A DNA stretch of 40,147 nt from positions 1 to 40,147 of the forward strand of contig CALHQH010000007.1 in NCBI GenBank assembly GCA_938036625.1, read 5' to 3'. The translations under genes were made by a program, and so were the position numbers. Source of the stretch: an uncultured Candidatus Saccharibacteria bacterium (lineage in GTDB: Bacteria; Patescibacteriota; Saccharimonadia; Saccharimonadales; Saccharimonadaceae). This document shows positions 1 to 8,476 of this stretch, in pieces; positions within the stretch are counted from its first letter, which is position 1, and the number at the start of each line of letters is the position of its first letter. The notes below the pieces were generated by a model. That model searched no databases, had not been told where the DNA came from, and saw only the letters and a program-made list of their open reading frames with translations.

Positions 1-2
1 GT

Positions 3-1145
3 GCGGGCGAAGCACTGGAGCTACGCGATGGTGGCAATCAGTGGACTGGCAAAGGGGTGAGCCAGGCAGTTGCCCACGTCAACGATATCATTGCTCCGGC
101 ATTGGTAGGCCACGATGCGAGCGACCAGCAGGCGATTGATAATGCAATGCTTGCTCTTGACGGGACGGATAATAAGTCTAAGCTCGGCGCTAATGCTGTT
201 CTCAGCGTTAGTCTCGCCACCGCTAAGGCTGTTGCCAATGCCAAGCAGCAACCACTCTGGCGCTACATTGCCGAGCAAACTGGCAGCACACCAAGCCTCC
301 CCTTACCAATGATGAATGTCCTCAACGGTGGTGCGCACGCTGCTTTTGCAACCGATATCCAAGAGTTTATGATCATCTGTAAGGGCGCGACAACCTTTGC
401 AGACACGCTCCGCATGGGCACCGAAATCTTCCACGCACTTGCTAAGGTTCTCAAAGCATACGACTACCCCACTACTGTTGGCGACGAAGGTGGCTACGCC
501 CCACGCGTTCGCCAGGGCAACCGCGAACCACTCGCCTTGCTCAGCGAAGCTATCACCAATGCTGGCTACACCGTTGGCACAGATGTCGTCTTTGCGATGG
601 ATGCCGCCTCGAGTGAGTTCTACCATGATGGCCGCTATGAGCTAAAGTGCGAGGGCAAGAGCCTCACCAGTAGCGAGATGATCGACTGGTTGGCTGCTCT
701 TGTCGACGAATTCCCAATTGTGAGCATCGAAGACGGCCTAGCCGAGGGCGACTGGGAAGGCTGGCAGCAGCTCCGCCAACGCCTCGGTGACCGCGTCCAG
801 CTAGTGGGTGATGACCTACTCGTCACTAATACAAGCCTCATTCAGCAAGCGATCGACCAAGACGCGGCGAATGCACTCCTCGTCAAGCCCAACCAAATCG
901 GCTCACTCAGCGAGACAATCCAAGCCGTGCAGCTTGCCCAAAACGCTGGCTGGCGCACTGTGATGAGCCACCGCTCTGGCGAGACAGAGGACACCACGAT
1001 CAGTCACTTGGCAGTTGGCCTGGGCTGTGGGCAGATCAAGACCGGCTCACTCTCGCGCACCGACCGCGTAGCGAAATATAACGAGCTACTCCGCATTGCC
1101 GAGGCAGACGAGAGTCTCACTCTCGCGCAGCCATTCAAGCAGTAG
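3..1145 (+). CDS. eno: Enolase, 5'-truncated by the window edge
   Basis: Enolase interconverts 2-phosphoglycerate and phosphoenolpyruvate in cytosolic glycolysis. The frame is open from base 3, reading AGEALELRDGG, which matches the region near the enolase N-terminus, so the gene starts upstream of the window and about 380 residues are visible. Family signatures seen: GDEGGYAP in mid-protein, the metal-binding SIEDGLAEGDW and VGDDLLVTN, the catalytic lysine region LLVKPNQIGSL, SHRSGETEDT, and the C-terminal signature KTGSLSRTDRVAKYNELL. All catalytic blocks are present, so it should be active. Small deviations from common enolases are Tyr in GDEGGYAP (usually Phe) and KPNQIG (usually KVNQIG). 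It is followed by a strong terminator and appears to end its transcription unit. Confidence 0.97.
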   Translation, partial: AGEALELRDGGNQWTGKGVSQAVAHVNDIIAPALVGHDASDQQAIDNAMLALDGTDNKSKLGANAVLSVSLATAKAVANAKQQPLWRYIAEQTGSTPSLPLPMMNVLNGGAHAAFATDIQEFMIICKGATTFADTLRMGTEIFHALAKVLKAYDYPTTVGDEGGYAPRVRQGNREPLALLSEAITNAGYTVGTDVVFAMDAASSEFYHDGRYELKCEGKSLTSSEMIDWLAALVDEFPIVSIEDGLAEGDWEGWQQLRQRLGDRVQLVGDDLLVTNTSLIQQAIDQDAANALLVKPNQIGSLSETIQAVQLAQNAGWRTVMSHRSGETEDTTISHLAVGLGCGQIKTGSLSRTDRVAKYNELLRIAEADESLTLAQPFKQ

Positions 1146-1177
1146 TAATCTGCCCCGCTACAACAGCACTACTTTAT

Positions 1178-1212
1178 GCTACCCACCCTTGCTTGAGGTG
1201 GGTAGCTTTTTT
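1178..1212 (+). terminator. Rho-independent terminator after enolase
   Basis: A perfect 10-bp stem, GCTACCCACC pairing with GGTGGGTAGC, encloses a 9-nt loop and is followed directly by six T residues. It lies 32 nt after the enolase stop codon. Confidence 0.93.
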
Positions 1213-1464
1213 AGAATGCATCTCTAGGATCATCATTTCAGTATCTGGTTATTCACTCATTGCTCATTTCTTCAGATCATTACAAGAGACAACACCCCGC
1301 ACTTGACCCTACTGCCAGATTGTAATTAGCTTCCATACTACATCAAGTAGCTCTATGGGTGAAGAGATCTGAGACATTTAGCACTTAGTTTTAGATATCT
1401 TTATCCATCCCACTCTCTAGTAGGATCACACACCATGCTCGTTGATACCATGATGGTCATGCTA
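1213..1464. other. Intergenic region, no gene seen
   Basis: About 250 bases between the enolase terminator and the sortase promoter. There is no ORF with start signals, no repeat and no convincing RNA fold. Confidence 0.6.
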
Positions 1465-1493
1465 TTGGCGTGCTGCCCATCGTGCCGTATAAT
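1465..1493 (+). promoter_or_regulatory. Promoter of the sortase gene
   Basis: A -35-like TTGGCG (1465-1470), a 17-nt spacer and a perfect -10 TATAAT (1488-1493). The predicted start near 1500 gives a leader of about 15 nt that carries AGGAG at 1505-1509, 5 nt before the ATG. Confidence 0.75.
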
Positions 1494-1514
1494 AGACAGA
1501 GATGAGGAGTTGTT

Positions 1515-2153
1515 ATGCTAGCAATGGATAAATCAAAGCGGCAGCCATCTGCGCCGCGTCGTTCGCGCATGCGTTTGCCACGTATTTCGATACCAAACTG
1601 GATATTCGGCACTATCGCAGTCCTCTTTTTGTTAGTGGGAGGGTATCTACTCCTGCTCACTACTTCACCAATCATTGCACCGCACTTTACGAAGCCAATT
1701 ACTATAGCGACACTCGCCAAGCCTGAAGCCAAAGATAATCGTATTATCATCCCCAAGATCGGCGTTAACATTCCGTACGGCACTAATGGCAAACTCGCCC
1801 TCGATCGTGGTGCGTGGTGGCGCTACCCAGACCACGGCAACCCTGAGAAGGGTGGTAACTTCGTTGTGGCAGCCCACCGCTTTAGTATCCAGCCAACGCC
1901 TGGCGGCACAGTAGAAAAATCACCATTCTTTCATATCGACAAGCTTGCCCTAGGCGATCAAATTCTCGCCGACTACCAAGGCAAACGCTACAACTACAAA
2001 ATTACCAAGAAATTTGACGTCAAACCAACCAGTGTTGAGATCGAAGCCCCAACCGAAGACGCCCGCCTGACACTCTACAGCTGCGACTTAGGTGGCGCCA
2101 AAACCGGCCGAGTCGTCATCGTTGCCGAGAAGCAGGGCGAGGCTGCACCATAA
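1515..2153 (+). CDS. Sortase family protein
   Basis: A transpeptidase that would join sorting-signal proteins to the cell envelope or to each other. The 212 residues begin with a basic N-terminus, then one membrane segment (about residues 30-54), then an extracytoplasmic sortase barrel. The catalytic triad is visible: His121 in AAHRF, Cys190 in LTLYSC (the TLxTC-type motif) and Arg199 in TGRVVIVA. The start at 1515 is chosen for AGGAG 5 nt upstream; a second ATG at 1524 is possible. The gene stands alone with its own promoter. No LPXTG protein lies next to it and I see no sorting signal in this window, so the substrate must be elsewhere or use a divergent motif. The subclass is not assigned; the layout resembles class D/E/F enzymes more than class B. 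Confidence 0.9.
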   Translation: MLAMDKSKRQPSAPRRSRMRLPRISIPNWIFGTIAVLFLLVGGYLLLLTTSPIIAPHFTKPITIATLAKPEAKDNRIIIPKIGVNIPYGTNGKLALDRGAWWRYPDHGNPEKGGNFVVAAHRFSIQPTPGGTVEKSPFFHIDKLALGDQILADYQGKRYNYKITKKFDVKPTSVEIEAPTEDARLTLYSCDLGGAKTGRVVIVAEKQGEAAP

Positions 2154-2514
2154 GCCTTGGTGTTTTGCATGTTTCAAACGCTGCATCCTCCTCTTCTTTA
2201 CCGTTTACTGTAGCGTAACCGCCTGATGTTACGTCCTACTCGCTTCATCTCCACTGTAAAACGCAGTTTTTGTCCATATCAATCCTTTCGTGGTATTGGG
2301 CTTACATCTAAAACTCTCACCTTAGCACTTACTCATGCTCCCGCCATTTACCTTAAGGAACAATAAAAGCATCTGCTACGTTGATACTGTGAGCTTGGAT
2401 ACTGGAACACATTGTCTCTTTAGATAAAAAAGGCTTATCAAGCATGCAATACCACGAACAAGGGTTTATTGTCCGCTTGGATATGTGGGCATTCTTATCC
2501 CATACGATACATCT
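2154..2514. other. Intergenic region between convergent genes, no gene seen
   Basis: About 360 bases between the ends of the sortase and ribonuclease Y genes. An 81-codon minus-strand frame here lacks a ribosome binding site and any recognisable family feature, and overlaps the rny terminator, so it is not called. Confidence 0.6.
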
Positions 2515-2558
2515 ACAAAACGATAAACCAGCCAATTTGCTTGACCGGTTTATCGTTT
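2515..2558 (-). terminator. Terminator of ribonuclease Y gene
   Basis: A 12-bp perfect inverted repeat (AAACGATAAACC at 2518-2529, GGTTTATCGTTT at 2547-2558) with a 17-nt loop. Read on the minus strand it lies just beyond the rny stop, and its distal arm ends in TTTT. Confidence 0.75.
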
Positions 2559-2581
2559 GCAGGAGATAGATACGTCCGCCC

Positions 2582-4069
2582 CTATTTGGCGAACTCAATC
2601 GCCCGTGTCTCGCGGATCACGTTGACTTTGATTGTACCAGGATACTGCATGGTACTCTCAATCTTGGTAGCGATATCTCGCGCGAGCTTGATGGCACTGA
2701 GGTCATCCACAACCTCTGGTCGAACAATGACACGCACTTCGCGCCCAGCACTAATCGCATAAGCTTTGTCGATGCCACGGAAGCTGGTGGCAACATTCTC
2801 CAGGTCGCGCATGCGCTCAACGAAGTTCTCGGCGCTCATGTTGCGCGCGCCAGGCCGAGCAGCACTGGCTGCATCACATACTCGCACAACAATTGCCTCA
2901 GGTGTTGTGGCTTCAATATCATCGTGATGAGCTTCAATGGCGTGGCAAATTGCCTCGCTCAAACCTGCCTTGCGGGCCAGCTCTGCCCCAATGTGGTGGT
3001 GTTTACCTTCCATCTTGTGCGTCACCGCCTTACCCATGTCGTGAAGCAGTGTGGCGATCTTCACGGTGCGTACATCTGCCCCAATCTCTGCTGCAATCAA
3101 CCCCGCAATCTGGGCCATCTCAGTGCTGTGTTTCAAGACGTTTTGACCATAGCTCGTCCGGAACTTCAGCTCACCCACAAGGTGGAGCAGCTCCTTTGGA
3201 ATACCAGCTACGCCAATCTCACGCGCCGCATCTTCACCAGCCCGCACCACTTCTTTGTCAATTTGCTTGTTTGCCTTGGCCACGACCTCTTCGATGCGGC
3301 CAGGGTGGATCCGCCCATCCTTCATCAACATCTCGAGGCTCAGGCGCGCCACTTGGCGACGCACTGGGTCGAAGCTACTGAGGACGATCATCCCTGGTGT
3401 ATCGTCCACCAAGATATCGACACCAGTAGCTCGCTGCAGAGCCTGAATATTGCGCCCTTCTTTACCAATGATGCGACCCTTCATATCGTCGTCGGGCAGC
3501 TTGATGGCGGTCACCGTGCGCTCGGCCGTCACTTCGCTGCTCATGCGCTCCATCGCTGTCACGAGGATCATCTGGGCCTTCTCCTCGGCGTCGTCCATCG
3601 CTTCACGCTGTAATTTATCAACCAAGCCAGTCAAGTCCTGGCGGATATCACGCTCGGTCATATGCATCAGTTTGCTGGCGGCGTCTTGCTTGGTGAGGCC
3701 GGCGATTTTCTCGAGCTTGGCCTGCTGCCGGCCCCGAATCTCACGGATCTCATTCTTCAGCTCATCGACCTCTGTCTCACTCTTACGGAGCTTCTCGCTC
3801 CGACGGTCGAGCTCGTCGAGTTTGCGATCGAGGCTTGCCTCGCGCTCGAGCAAACGATTCTCTGTCTTTTGCATGGCGCGGCGGCGCTCGTTCTCGATCC
3901 GTAGCGCCTCGTCCTTGGCCTTGAGGACGATATCTCCCGCCTGCTGCTTGGCCTGAGCCAATTCTTTGTCAATTGTCCGCTGACCATTGGTAGTTTGCTG
4001 GCGATCATAGGCGTACTTGCCACCAAAACCAAGCGCCACGCCAATCGCCGCGAAGAGTACTTCTATCAT
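2582..4069 (-). CDS. rny: Ribonuclease Y
   Basis: A membrane-anchored endoribonuclease that initiates mRNA decay. The 495 residues show the full family order: an N-terminal membrane segment (about 2-20), a long charged coiled coil (about 25-190), a KH RNA-binding domain with GRIIGKEGRNIQ, and an HD phosphohydrolase domain with LLHDMGKA and IEAHHDD. The length is close to the usual 510-520 residues. The sequence GGAGAAAGGA lies just upstream of the ATG, supporting this start. It forms its own unit, with a hairpin terminator at 2515-2558. Many long antisense frames in this gene are shadows of its biased composition. Confidence 0.96.
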   Translation of the reverse strand: MIEVLFAAIGVALGFGGKYAYDRQQTTNGQRTIDKELAQAKQQAGDIVLKAKDEALRIENERRRAMQKTENRLLEREASLDRKLDELDRRSEKLRKSETEVDELKNEIREIRGRQQAKLEKIAGLTKQDAASKLMHMTERDIRQDLTGLVDKLQREAMDDAEEKAQMILVTAMERMSSEVTAERTVTAIKLPDDDMKGRIIGKEGRNIQALQRATGVDILVDDTPGMIVLSSFDPVRRQVARLSLEMLMKDGRIHPGRIEEVVAKANKQIDKEVVRAGEDAAREIGVAGIPKELLHLVGELKFRTSYGQNVLKHSTEMAQIAGLIAAEIGADVRTVKIATLLHDMGKAVTHKMEGKHHHIGAELARKAGLSEAICHAIEAHHDDIEATTPEAIVVRVCDAASAARPGARNMSAENFVERMRDLENVATSFRGIDKAYAISAGREVRVIVRPEVVDDLSAIKLARDIATKIESTMQYPGTIKVNVIRETRAIEFAK

Positions 4070-4263
4070 GGTATTCCTTTCTCCGGATATGTGTTGTTCT
4101 TATTACATCAGACTTGCGTCAGCCCACACCGGTGTTATCAAACATTAAAACTATCTACAGACTAATATATTGTATCGCGTTTTGGCTAATTTGCGCAACT
4201 GGCAATATCGATGTCTGTTTATTTACAGAGGTAGCAATTTATTACCCTTATGCTTTACACTAG

Positions 4264-4653
4264 CTACTTTTTTGGCTGCGTGATGTGTGCAGCTGCGCCG
4301 TACTGAGGCAAGACAATGCTATCATCCTCGCCATGCGCCAGCCGCTCAAGGCAGGCAGCGCGCCAATCATCACCCATTGCACCAACGATCGGGATATGCT
4401 GCTCGTGCGCAAGTGTATTGAGCACCGTCAGGCCAATCCGCAGCCCTGTAAAGCTCCCTGGCCCGGGCAACACCCCAATGCCAGTGACATCCGCTAGTGT
4501 CTTGCCATGCTCGGCCAAGCGATCGCGCAGATATGCCAGCATATCACGCGCCAGAGTGCGGCCAGCTGGCCACTCATAGCTCGTCTGAGCACCAGTGTCA
4601 TCTACCAATGTTAGCTCCACGACCATCCCCGCGCTATTCCACAAGATAATCAC
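4264..4653 (-). CDS. tsaB: Short TsaB-like protein, t6A synthesis
   Basis: A TsaB-type partner of TsaD in making N6-threonylcarbamoyladenosine on ANN-reading tRNAs. The hallmark GPGSFTGLRIGL is present after an ASKHA-like first strand region (MIILWNSAG). At 129 residues it covers only the N-terminal half of usual TsaB (about 220-230); the second lobe is absent and the frame ends cleanly. The start is GTG, overlapping the tsaE stop in a GTGA arrangement at 4650-4653, so translation is probably coupled to tsaE. The pairing with TsaE supports the assignment. I see no nearby frame carrying the missing half. Whether the short form still supports TsaD is unknown. Confidence 0.85.
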   Translation of the reverse strand: MIILWNSAGMVVELTLVDDTGAQTSYEWPAGRTLARDMLAYLRDRLAEHGKTLADVTGIGVLPGPGSFTGLRIGLTVLNTLAHEQHIPIVGAMGDDWRAACLERLAHGEDDSIVLPQYGAAAHITQPKK

Positions 4654-5108
4654 GCCGAGATCTCCTGAACAAGCTGAGCCGACACTGTGCCACCGGCCTC
4701 AATATCCAGCTGGCGAGCGGTTTCGCTCTGTGCAGTGATGGTGATCGTTAGGTGATCGGGTGGGACGACATCTGCCACCGCCTGAGCCCACTCGATGATA
4801 GTCACTGTGCAGGGCTCAGCAATCGCCTCGGCCAGCTCAAGCTGCATCACCCCTGCATCACCCACACGATAAAAATCATAATGCGCAAGCTGGATATCAT
4901 TGCGTCCGTGGTAGAGTCGGCTAATCGTAAAGGTTGGGCTCTGGATATCATCAGTAATGGCGAGGCCACGCGCAACCCCCTTGACAAGCGTTGTCTTGCC
5001 CGCGCCAATATCCCCCACCAGCACAATCACCTCACCACCACGCAACGCCTGGCCGAGGCGCTGGCCAAGCTGTAACGTATCAGCAAGTGATTGACAGATA
5101 ACACGCAT
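4650..5108 (-). CDS. tsaE: tRNA threonylcarbamoyladenosine biosynthesis ATPase TsaE
   Basis: A P-loop ATPase needed for the TsaBDE cycle of t6A formation. The 152 residues contain the Walker A motif GDIGAGKTTLVKG, followed by QSPTFTISRLY and the YDFYRV and IIEWAQ blocks typical of TsaE. The frame is open far upstream, but the family N-terminus fits the ATG at 5108, and a TGCTATACT box ends 9 nt before it. The resulting mRNA would have about a 3-nt leader. It overlaps the GTG start of tsaB by 4 nt, forming a two-gene unit divergent from pilB. Confidence 0.93.
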   Translation of the reverse strand: MRVICQSLADTLQLGQRLGQALRGGEVIVLVGDIGAGKTTLVKGVARGLAITDDIQSPTFTISRLYHGRNDIQLAHYDFYRVGDAGVMQLELAEAIAEPCTVTIIEWAQAVADVVPPDHLTITITAQSETARQLDIEAGGTVSAQLVQEISA

Positions 5109-5117
5109 ACTAGCTCT

Positions 5118-5126
5118 AGTATAGCA
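5118..5126 (-). promoter_or_regulatory. Extended -10 promoter of tsaE
   Basis: Minus-strand TGCTATACT with nine bases between the -10 and the ATG at 5108. The predicted start leaves about a 3-nt leader. No clear -35 is seen. Confidence 0.7.
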
Positions 5127-5188
5127 CAGCCTCACCTCTGCTAGCACGAATATCGCTTTATCCTCTAGCCAGCATAAGCATAATGAGC

Positions 5189-5194
5189 TACAAT
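5189..5194 (+). promoter_or_regulatory. Possible -10 of pilB
   Basis: TACAAT fourteen bases before the pilB ATG, in the 100-bp divergent region shared with tsaE. There is no clear -35 and no Shine-Dalgarno before pilB, which would give a leader of about 8 nt. Confidence 0.45.
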
Positions 5195-5208
5195 TAAGCG
5201 TAAGTACT

Positions 5209-6990
5209 ATGCATATATCTGATTCTACTATCGTCAAACTCCTCGAGCGCAGTGGTGCTGCGACCAGCCAGCAGCTCCAACCACTGGTGAGTGAAGCTGC
5301 GTCGTCTAATTTGCGGCTGCAAGATATTGTCTTGCAAAACAACCTTATCGATGAGCGTACCCTCACCAAGCTCTACGCTACCTACGCTGATATCCCTTAT
5401 ATCGAGCCCGATCCGCGTGATATCCCCTCCGACATCCTTACGCGCATCCCTGAGCGGATCGCTCGCCAGTATAATGCTGTCATATTCAAGATTGACCCTG
5501 ATGGACTGATCCACCTCGCGATGGACGACCCAGACGATGTGCAGGCCGTCAACTTTATCGAGAAGGAAATTGGCACCAACACCCGTGTTTACATTGCGCC
5601 ACGCAGTAACATCTTGGAGTGCCTTGAGGGGTACCGCGGCGATGTGACGCAGGAGCTCAAGGAAGTGATCGACATCCAGCGCGAGGATGATGGCTCTAAC
5701 CAAAAAGTGACCGAAGCGGAGGTAGCGGAAGACTCACCAATCGCCCAGACAGTTAATCTGCTATTGGAATATGCCATCCGCAGCAACGCCAGCGATATCC
5801 ACATCGAGCCCCGCGAGCAATTCGTGCAGGTGCGCTACCGGATTGATGGTGTCCTTAAAGAAGTGAACCGGCTGCCTAAGAATGTGCTCGGTGCGCTCAT
5901 CAGCCGCATTAAGATCCTCTCCAACCTCAAGATAGACGAACGCCGCGTGCCACAAGACGGCCGCTTTAAGATCAAAGTCGCAGGCAAGCAGTATGCCCTG
6001 CGCGTTAGCACGTTACCCATCGCTGATGGTGAGAAGGTGGTGATGCGTATCCTCGACGAATCCAACCAAGCAGTGACGCTCGAGCAGCTCGGCTACTGGG
6101 GGCATTCACTAGCCGTTATTAATCAAGCACTGACCGAGCCCAATGGGATGATCCTCGTGACGGGCCCGACCGGGAGTGGCAAGTCTACCTCGCTCTTCTC
6201 CGTCCTTTCGATGCTTAATACACCTGAGGTCAATATCTCAACCATTGAAGACCCGGTGGAATATAAGATCCCCGGAGTCAACCAAACCCAAACCAATAGC
6301 AAGGCTGGCATGACTTTCGCCAGTGGTTTGCGCGCTCTGCTGCGCCAAGACCCAAACATTATCATGGTGGGTGAGATCCGCGACGGCGAGACAGCTAACC
6401 TTGGCGTCCAGGCTGCCCTAACCGGCCACTTGGTATTTAGTACACTCCACACCAATAACGCTGCCACTTGTTTGCCGCGCCTGCTCGATATGGGGATCGA
6501 GCCCTTCCTGATCGCCAGTACCGTTAAGGCCGTGGTGGGCCAGCGCCTGGTGCGCCGCCTCTGCATGAATTGCCGCCAGAGTTACGAACCCAACCAAACA
6601 GAAGTCGCAGAAATCGTCCGTCTCTTTCACCTTGCACCGGGCCAAAATTTCTATTACATCCATCAGCTCGAGGCTCAAGCCATTGTCCAAAAGGTCGGTG
6701 GTGAGACACCCTGGGGCACGACGGATACGACCATCGCCGCCCTCTGGCGGCCAAACCCAAATGGCTGCGATGAGTGTAATCACACCGGCTTCAAGGGCCG
6801 GGTGGGTATCTACGAAGTCCTCGGCACTTCGCGCGAAATCCAAAAGATGATCATCGGCGGCAATACCAGCAACGAAATCCAAGACCAAGCCGTCGCCGAG
6901 GGGATGACCACCATGCTCACCGATGGATTAATAAAAGCAATCCGCGGCAACACGACCGTAGAAGAAGTGCTCCGCGTCACAAAGGAATAA
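5209..6990 (+). CDS. pilB: Type IV pilus assembly ATPase PilB
   Basis: The cytoplasmic motor that drives pilus extension. The 593 residues comprise an N-terminal MshEN/GspE-type domain (about 1-160), a central region with SDIHIEPRE, Walker A GPTGSGKST, the Asp box STIEDPVEY, a Walker B region IIMVGEIRD, the His box LTGHLVFSTLHTN, and a zinc-binding cysteine set (CMNC ... CDEC) before GRVGIYEVL. All motor motifs are intact. A linker of about 50 residues separates the two CxxC pairs and is longer than usual. pilC begins two bases after the stop, so the two are co-transcribed. No PilT retraction ATPase is in the window. Confidence 0.96.
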   Translation: MHISDSTIVKLLERSGAATSQQLQPLVSEAASSNLRLQDIVLQNNLIDERTLTKLYATYADIPYIEPDPRDIPSDILTRIPERIARQYNAVIFKIDPDGLIHLAMDDPDDVQAVNFIEKEIGTNTRVYIAPRSNILECLEGYRGDVTQELKEVIDIQREDDGSNQKVTEAEVAEDSPIAQTVNLLLEYAIRSNASDIHIEPREQFVQVRYRIDGVLKEVNRLPKNVLGALISRIKILSNLKIDERRVPQDGRFKIKVAGKQYALRVSTLPIADGEKVVMRILDESNQAVTLEQLGYWGHSLAVINQALTEPNGMILVTGPTGSGKSTSLFSVLSMLNTPEVNISTIEDPVEYKIPGVNQTQTNSKAGMTFASGLRALLRQDPNIIMVGEIRDGETANLGVQAALTGHLVFSTLHTNNAATCLPRLLDMGIEPFLIASTVKAVVGQRLVRRLCMNCRQSYEPNQTEVAEIVRLFHLAPGQNFYYIHQLEAQAIVQKVGGETPWGTTDTTIAALWRPNPNGCDECNHTGFKGRVGIYEVLGTSREIQKMIIGGNTSNEIQDQAVAEGMTTMLTDGLIKAIRGNTTVEEVLRVTKE

Positions 6991-6991
6991 C

Positions 6992-8209
6992 ATGCCACAA
7001 TTTCGCTATATCGCCATCACAAACAAAAACGACTCCATCAATGGAACGATCGACGCCCCCGATCGTGCCAGTGCCTTAGCCAGCCTGAGCCGCCAAGGCC
7101 TGCGACCAATTAGTGCTGAAGAGATCAAGCCAAAGCGCGCCAGCTTTACTCTCTTTGGTGGCAACAAGGTTAAGAGTGAGGACTTGGTGATGTTTACCCG
7201 CCAGCTCAGTGCCATGGTATCGGCTGGCGTGCCACTGCTGCGCGCCATGGGTTCGCTGCACGACCACACCAGTAGCAAAGCCCTCCAAGTGGTGACAGGT
7301 GATCTGCTGCGCGATGTCGAGGGCGGTATGGCACTCGCCGACGCACTCGAAAAGCACCCAGAGACCTTCAACACCGTTTTTATTAACATGGTGCGCGCAG
7401 GTGAGGCGGCTGGTATTCTCGATGATATCCTCAAGCGCCTCGCCATGCAACAAGAAAAGAATGCCAGTATGCGCAAAAAAATCAAAAGCGCCATGACATA
7501 CCCCACCGTGCTCATCGTTATCACCATTGCCGCCTTTTTTGGTCTGATGGTCTTTGTTATTCCGCAAATCGGTAGCATTGTGCGCGGCCTTGGTGGGCCG
7601 GACGCCAAGCTACCCGCCATTACCGAGTTTATGCTCGGGCTGAGCGCATTTATCATCCAGTATGGGATCTTTATCATCGCTGCGCTCGGTGCGGGGGTAT
7701 ACTTCTTCCGCCGCTATATCAAGACACCAGCAGGCAAACTCTGGCTCCACACCATTATTCTCAAGATACCCAAGATCAATGATATCATCACCAAGATCGC
7801 CGTTGCCCGCTTTGCCCGCACCTTTTCAGCGTTGATGGGATCGGGGGTAGCAGTGCTCGAATCCCTCCGCGTGACTGCCCGAGCGGTGGGCAACAAAGTC
7901 TACGAAAATGCCCTCAATGATGCTGCCGAGCAAGTCAAAAATGGGCGCAACCTCTCGAGTATCATCGAAAAAAATCCACTCTTCCCGCCCATTGTGGCAC
8001 AAATGCTCTCTGTTGGCGAAGAGACTGGCCAGACCGACACTGTACTGGTAAAGGTGGCAGATTATTATGAAGAGGAAGTGGACGTCGCGATTGATGGTAT
8101 CAGCTCCATCATCGAGCCCGTTATGATCGTCATCATGGGCGGCATGGTCGGGCTGATTGCCGCTTCGGTGATGTTGCCGATTTCGAATATGGCAAATCAG
8201 ATTAAGTAG
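6992..8209 (+). CDS. pilC: Type IV pilus inner-membrane platform protein PilC
   Basis: The polytopic platform protein on which PilB acts. The 405 residues contain the two repeated GspF/PilC domains: the first around FTRQLSAMVSAGVPLLRAM with NMVRAGEAAGILDD, the second around FARTFSALMGSGVAVLESL with MLSVGEETGQTD. Membrane segments lie at about 165-190, 215-240 and 370-395. The length is normal for the family. It follows pilB with a 1-nt gap, and the AAAGGA at the pilB end serves as its ribosome binding site. pilM lies 267 nt downstream behind its own promoter. Confidence 0.95.
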   Translation: MPQFRYIAITNKNDSINGTIDAPDRASALASLSRQGLRPISAEEIKPKRASFTLFGGNKVKSEDLVMFTRQLSAMVSAGVPLLRAMGSLHDHTSSKALQVVTGDLLRDVEGGMALADALEKHPETFNTVFINMVRAGEAAGILDDILKRLAMQQEKNASMRKKIKSAMTYPTVLIVITIAAFFGLMVFVIPQIGSIVRGLGGPDAKLPAITEFMLGLSAFIIQYGIFIIAALGAGVYFFRRYIKTPAGKLWLHTIILKIPKINDIITKIAVARFARTFSALMGSGVAVLESLRVTARAVGNKVYENALNDAAEQVKNGRNLSSIIEKNPLFPPIVAQMLSVGEETGQTDTVLVKVADYYEEEVDVAIDGISSIIEPVMIVIMGGMVGLIAASVMLPISNMANQIK

Positions 8210-8449
8210 CGTTACCTATCTTCCATTAGCATTTCATACCACACATCTACTAGCGTGCTCTGCTATTTGCCAGCGAGCAGATACTTTCACTGTATTTAGA
8301 CAGCCATAATAAAAAGCAATCCCTTTCTCCAAAATAGACCCTATCAGCCTCGCAACAGTCTGCCCTCCCTGCTGTTATCACAGCACAAACAACAGTACTC
8401 CAGTTCGTTATAATCCTCCTCAAAACGCTAGCGTTTATCATATCGCTTA
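8210..8449. other. Gap between pilC and pilM promoter
   Basis: About 240 bases that split the pilus cluster into two transcription units. A 63-codon minus-strand frame shows no start signal or family feature and is not called. Confidence 0.5.
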
Positions 8450-8458
8450 TGCTATAAT
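8450..8458 (+). promoter_or_regulatory. Extended -10 promoter of pilM operon
   Basis: TGCTATAAT, a perfect extended -10, with the predicted start near 8465 and a leader of about 12 nt before the pilM ATG. Confidence 0.75.
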
Positions 8459-8476
8459 GACGGAAACGAACGTATC

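Noticed and set aside
2353..2598. 81-codon minus-strand frame beyond rny
   Set aside because: Overlaps the rny terminator hairpin and has no start signals or conserved motif.
2893..3956. Long plus-strand frames opposite rny
   Set aside because: Shadows of the coiled-coil coding sequence; the minus frame has every RNase Y domain.
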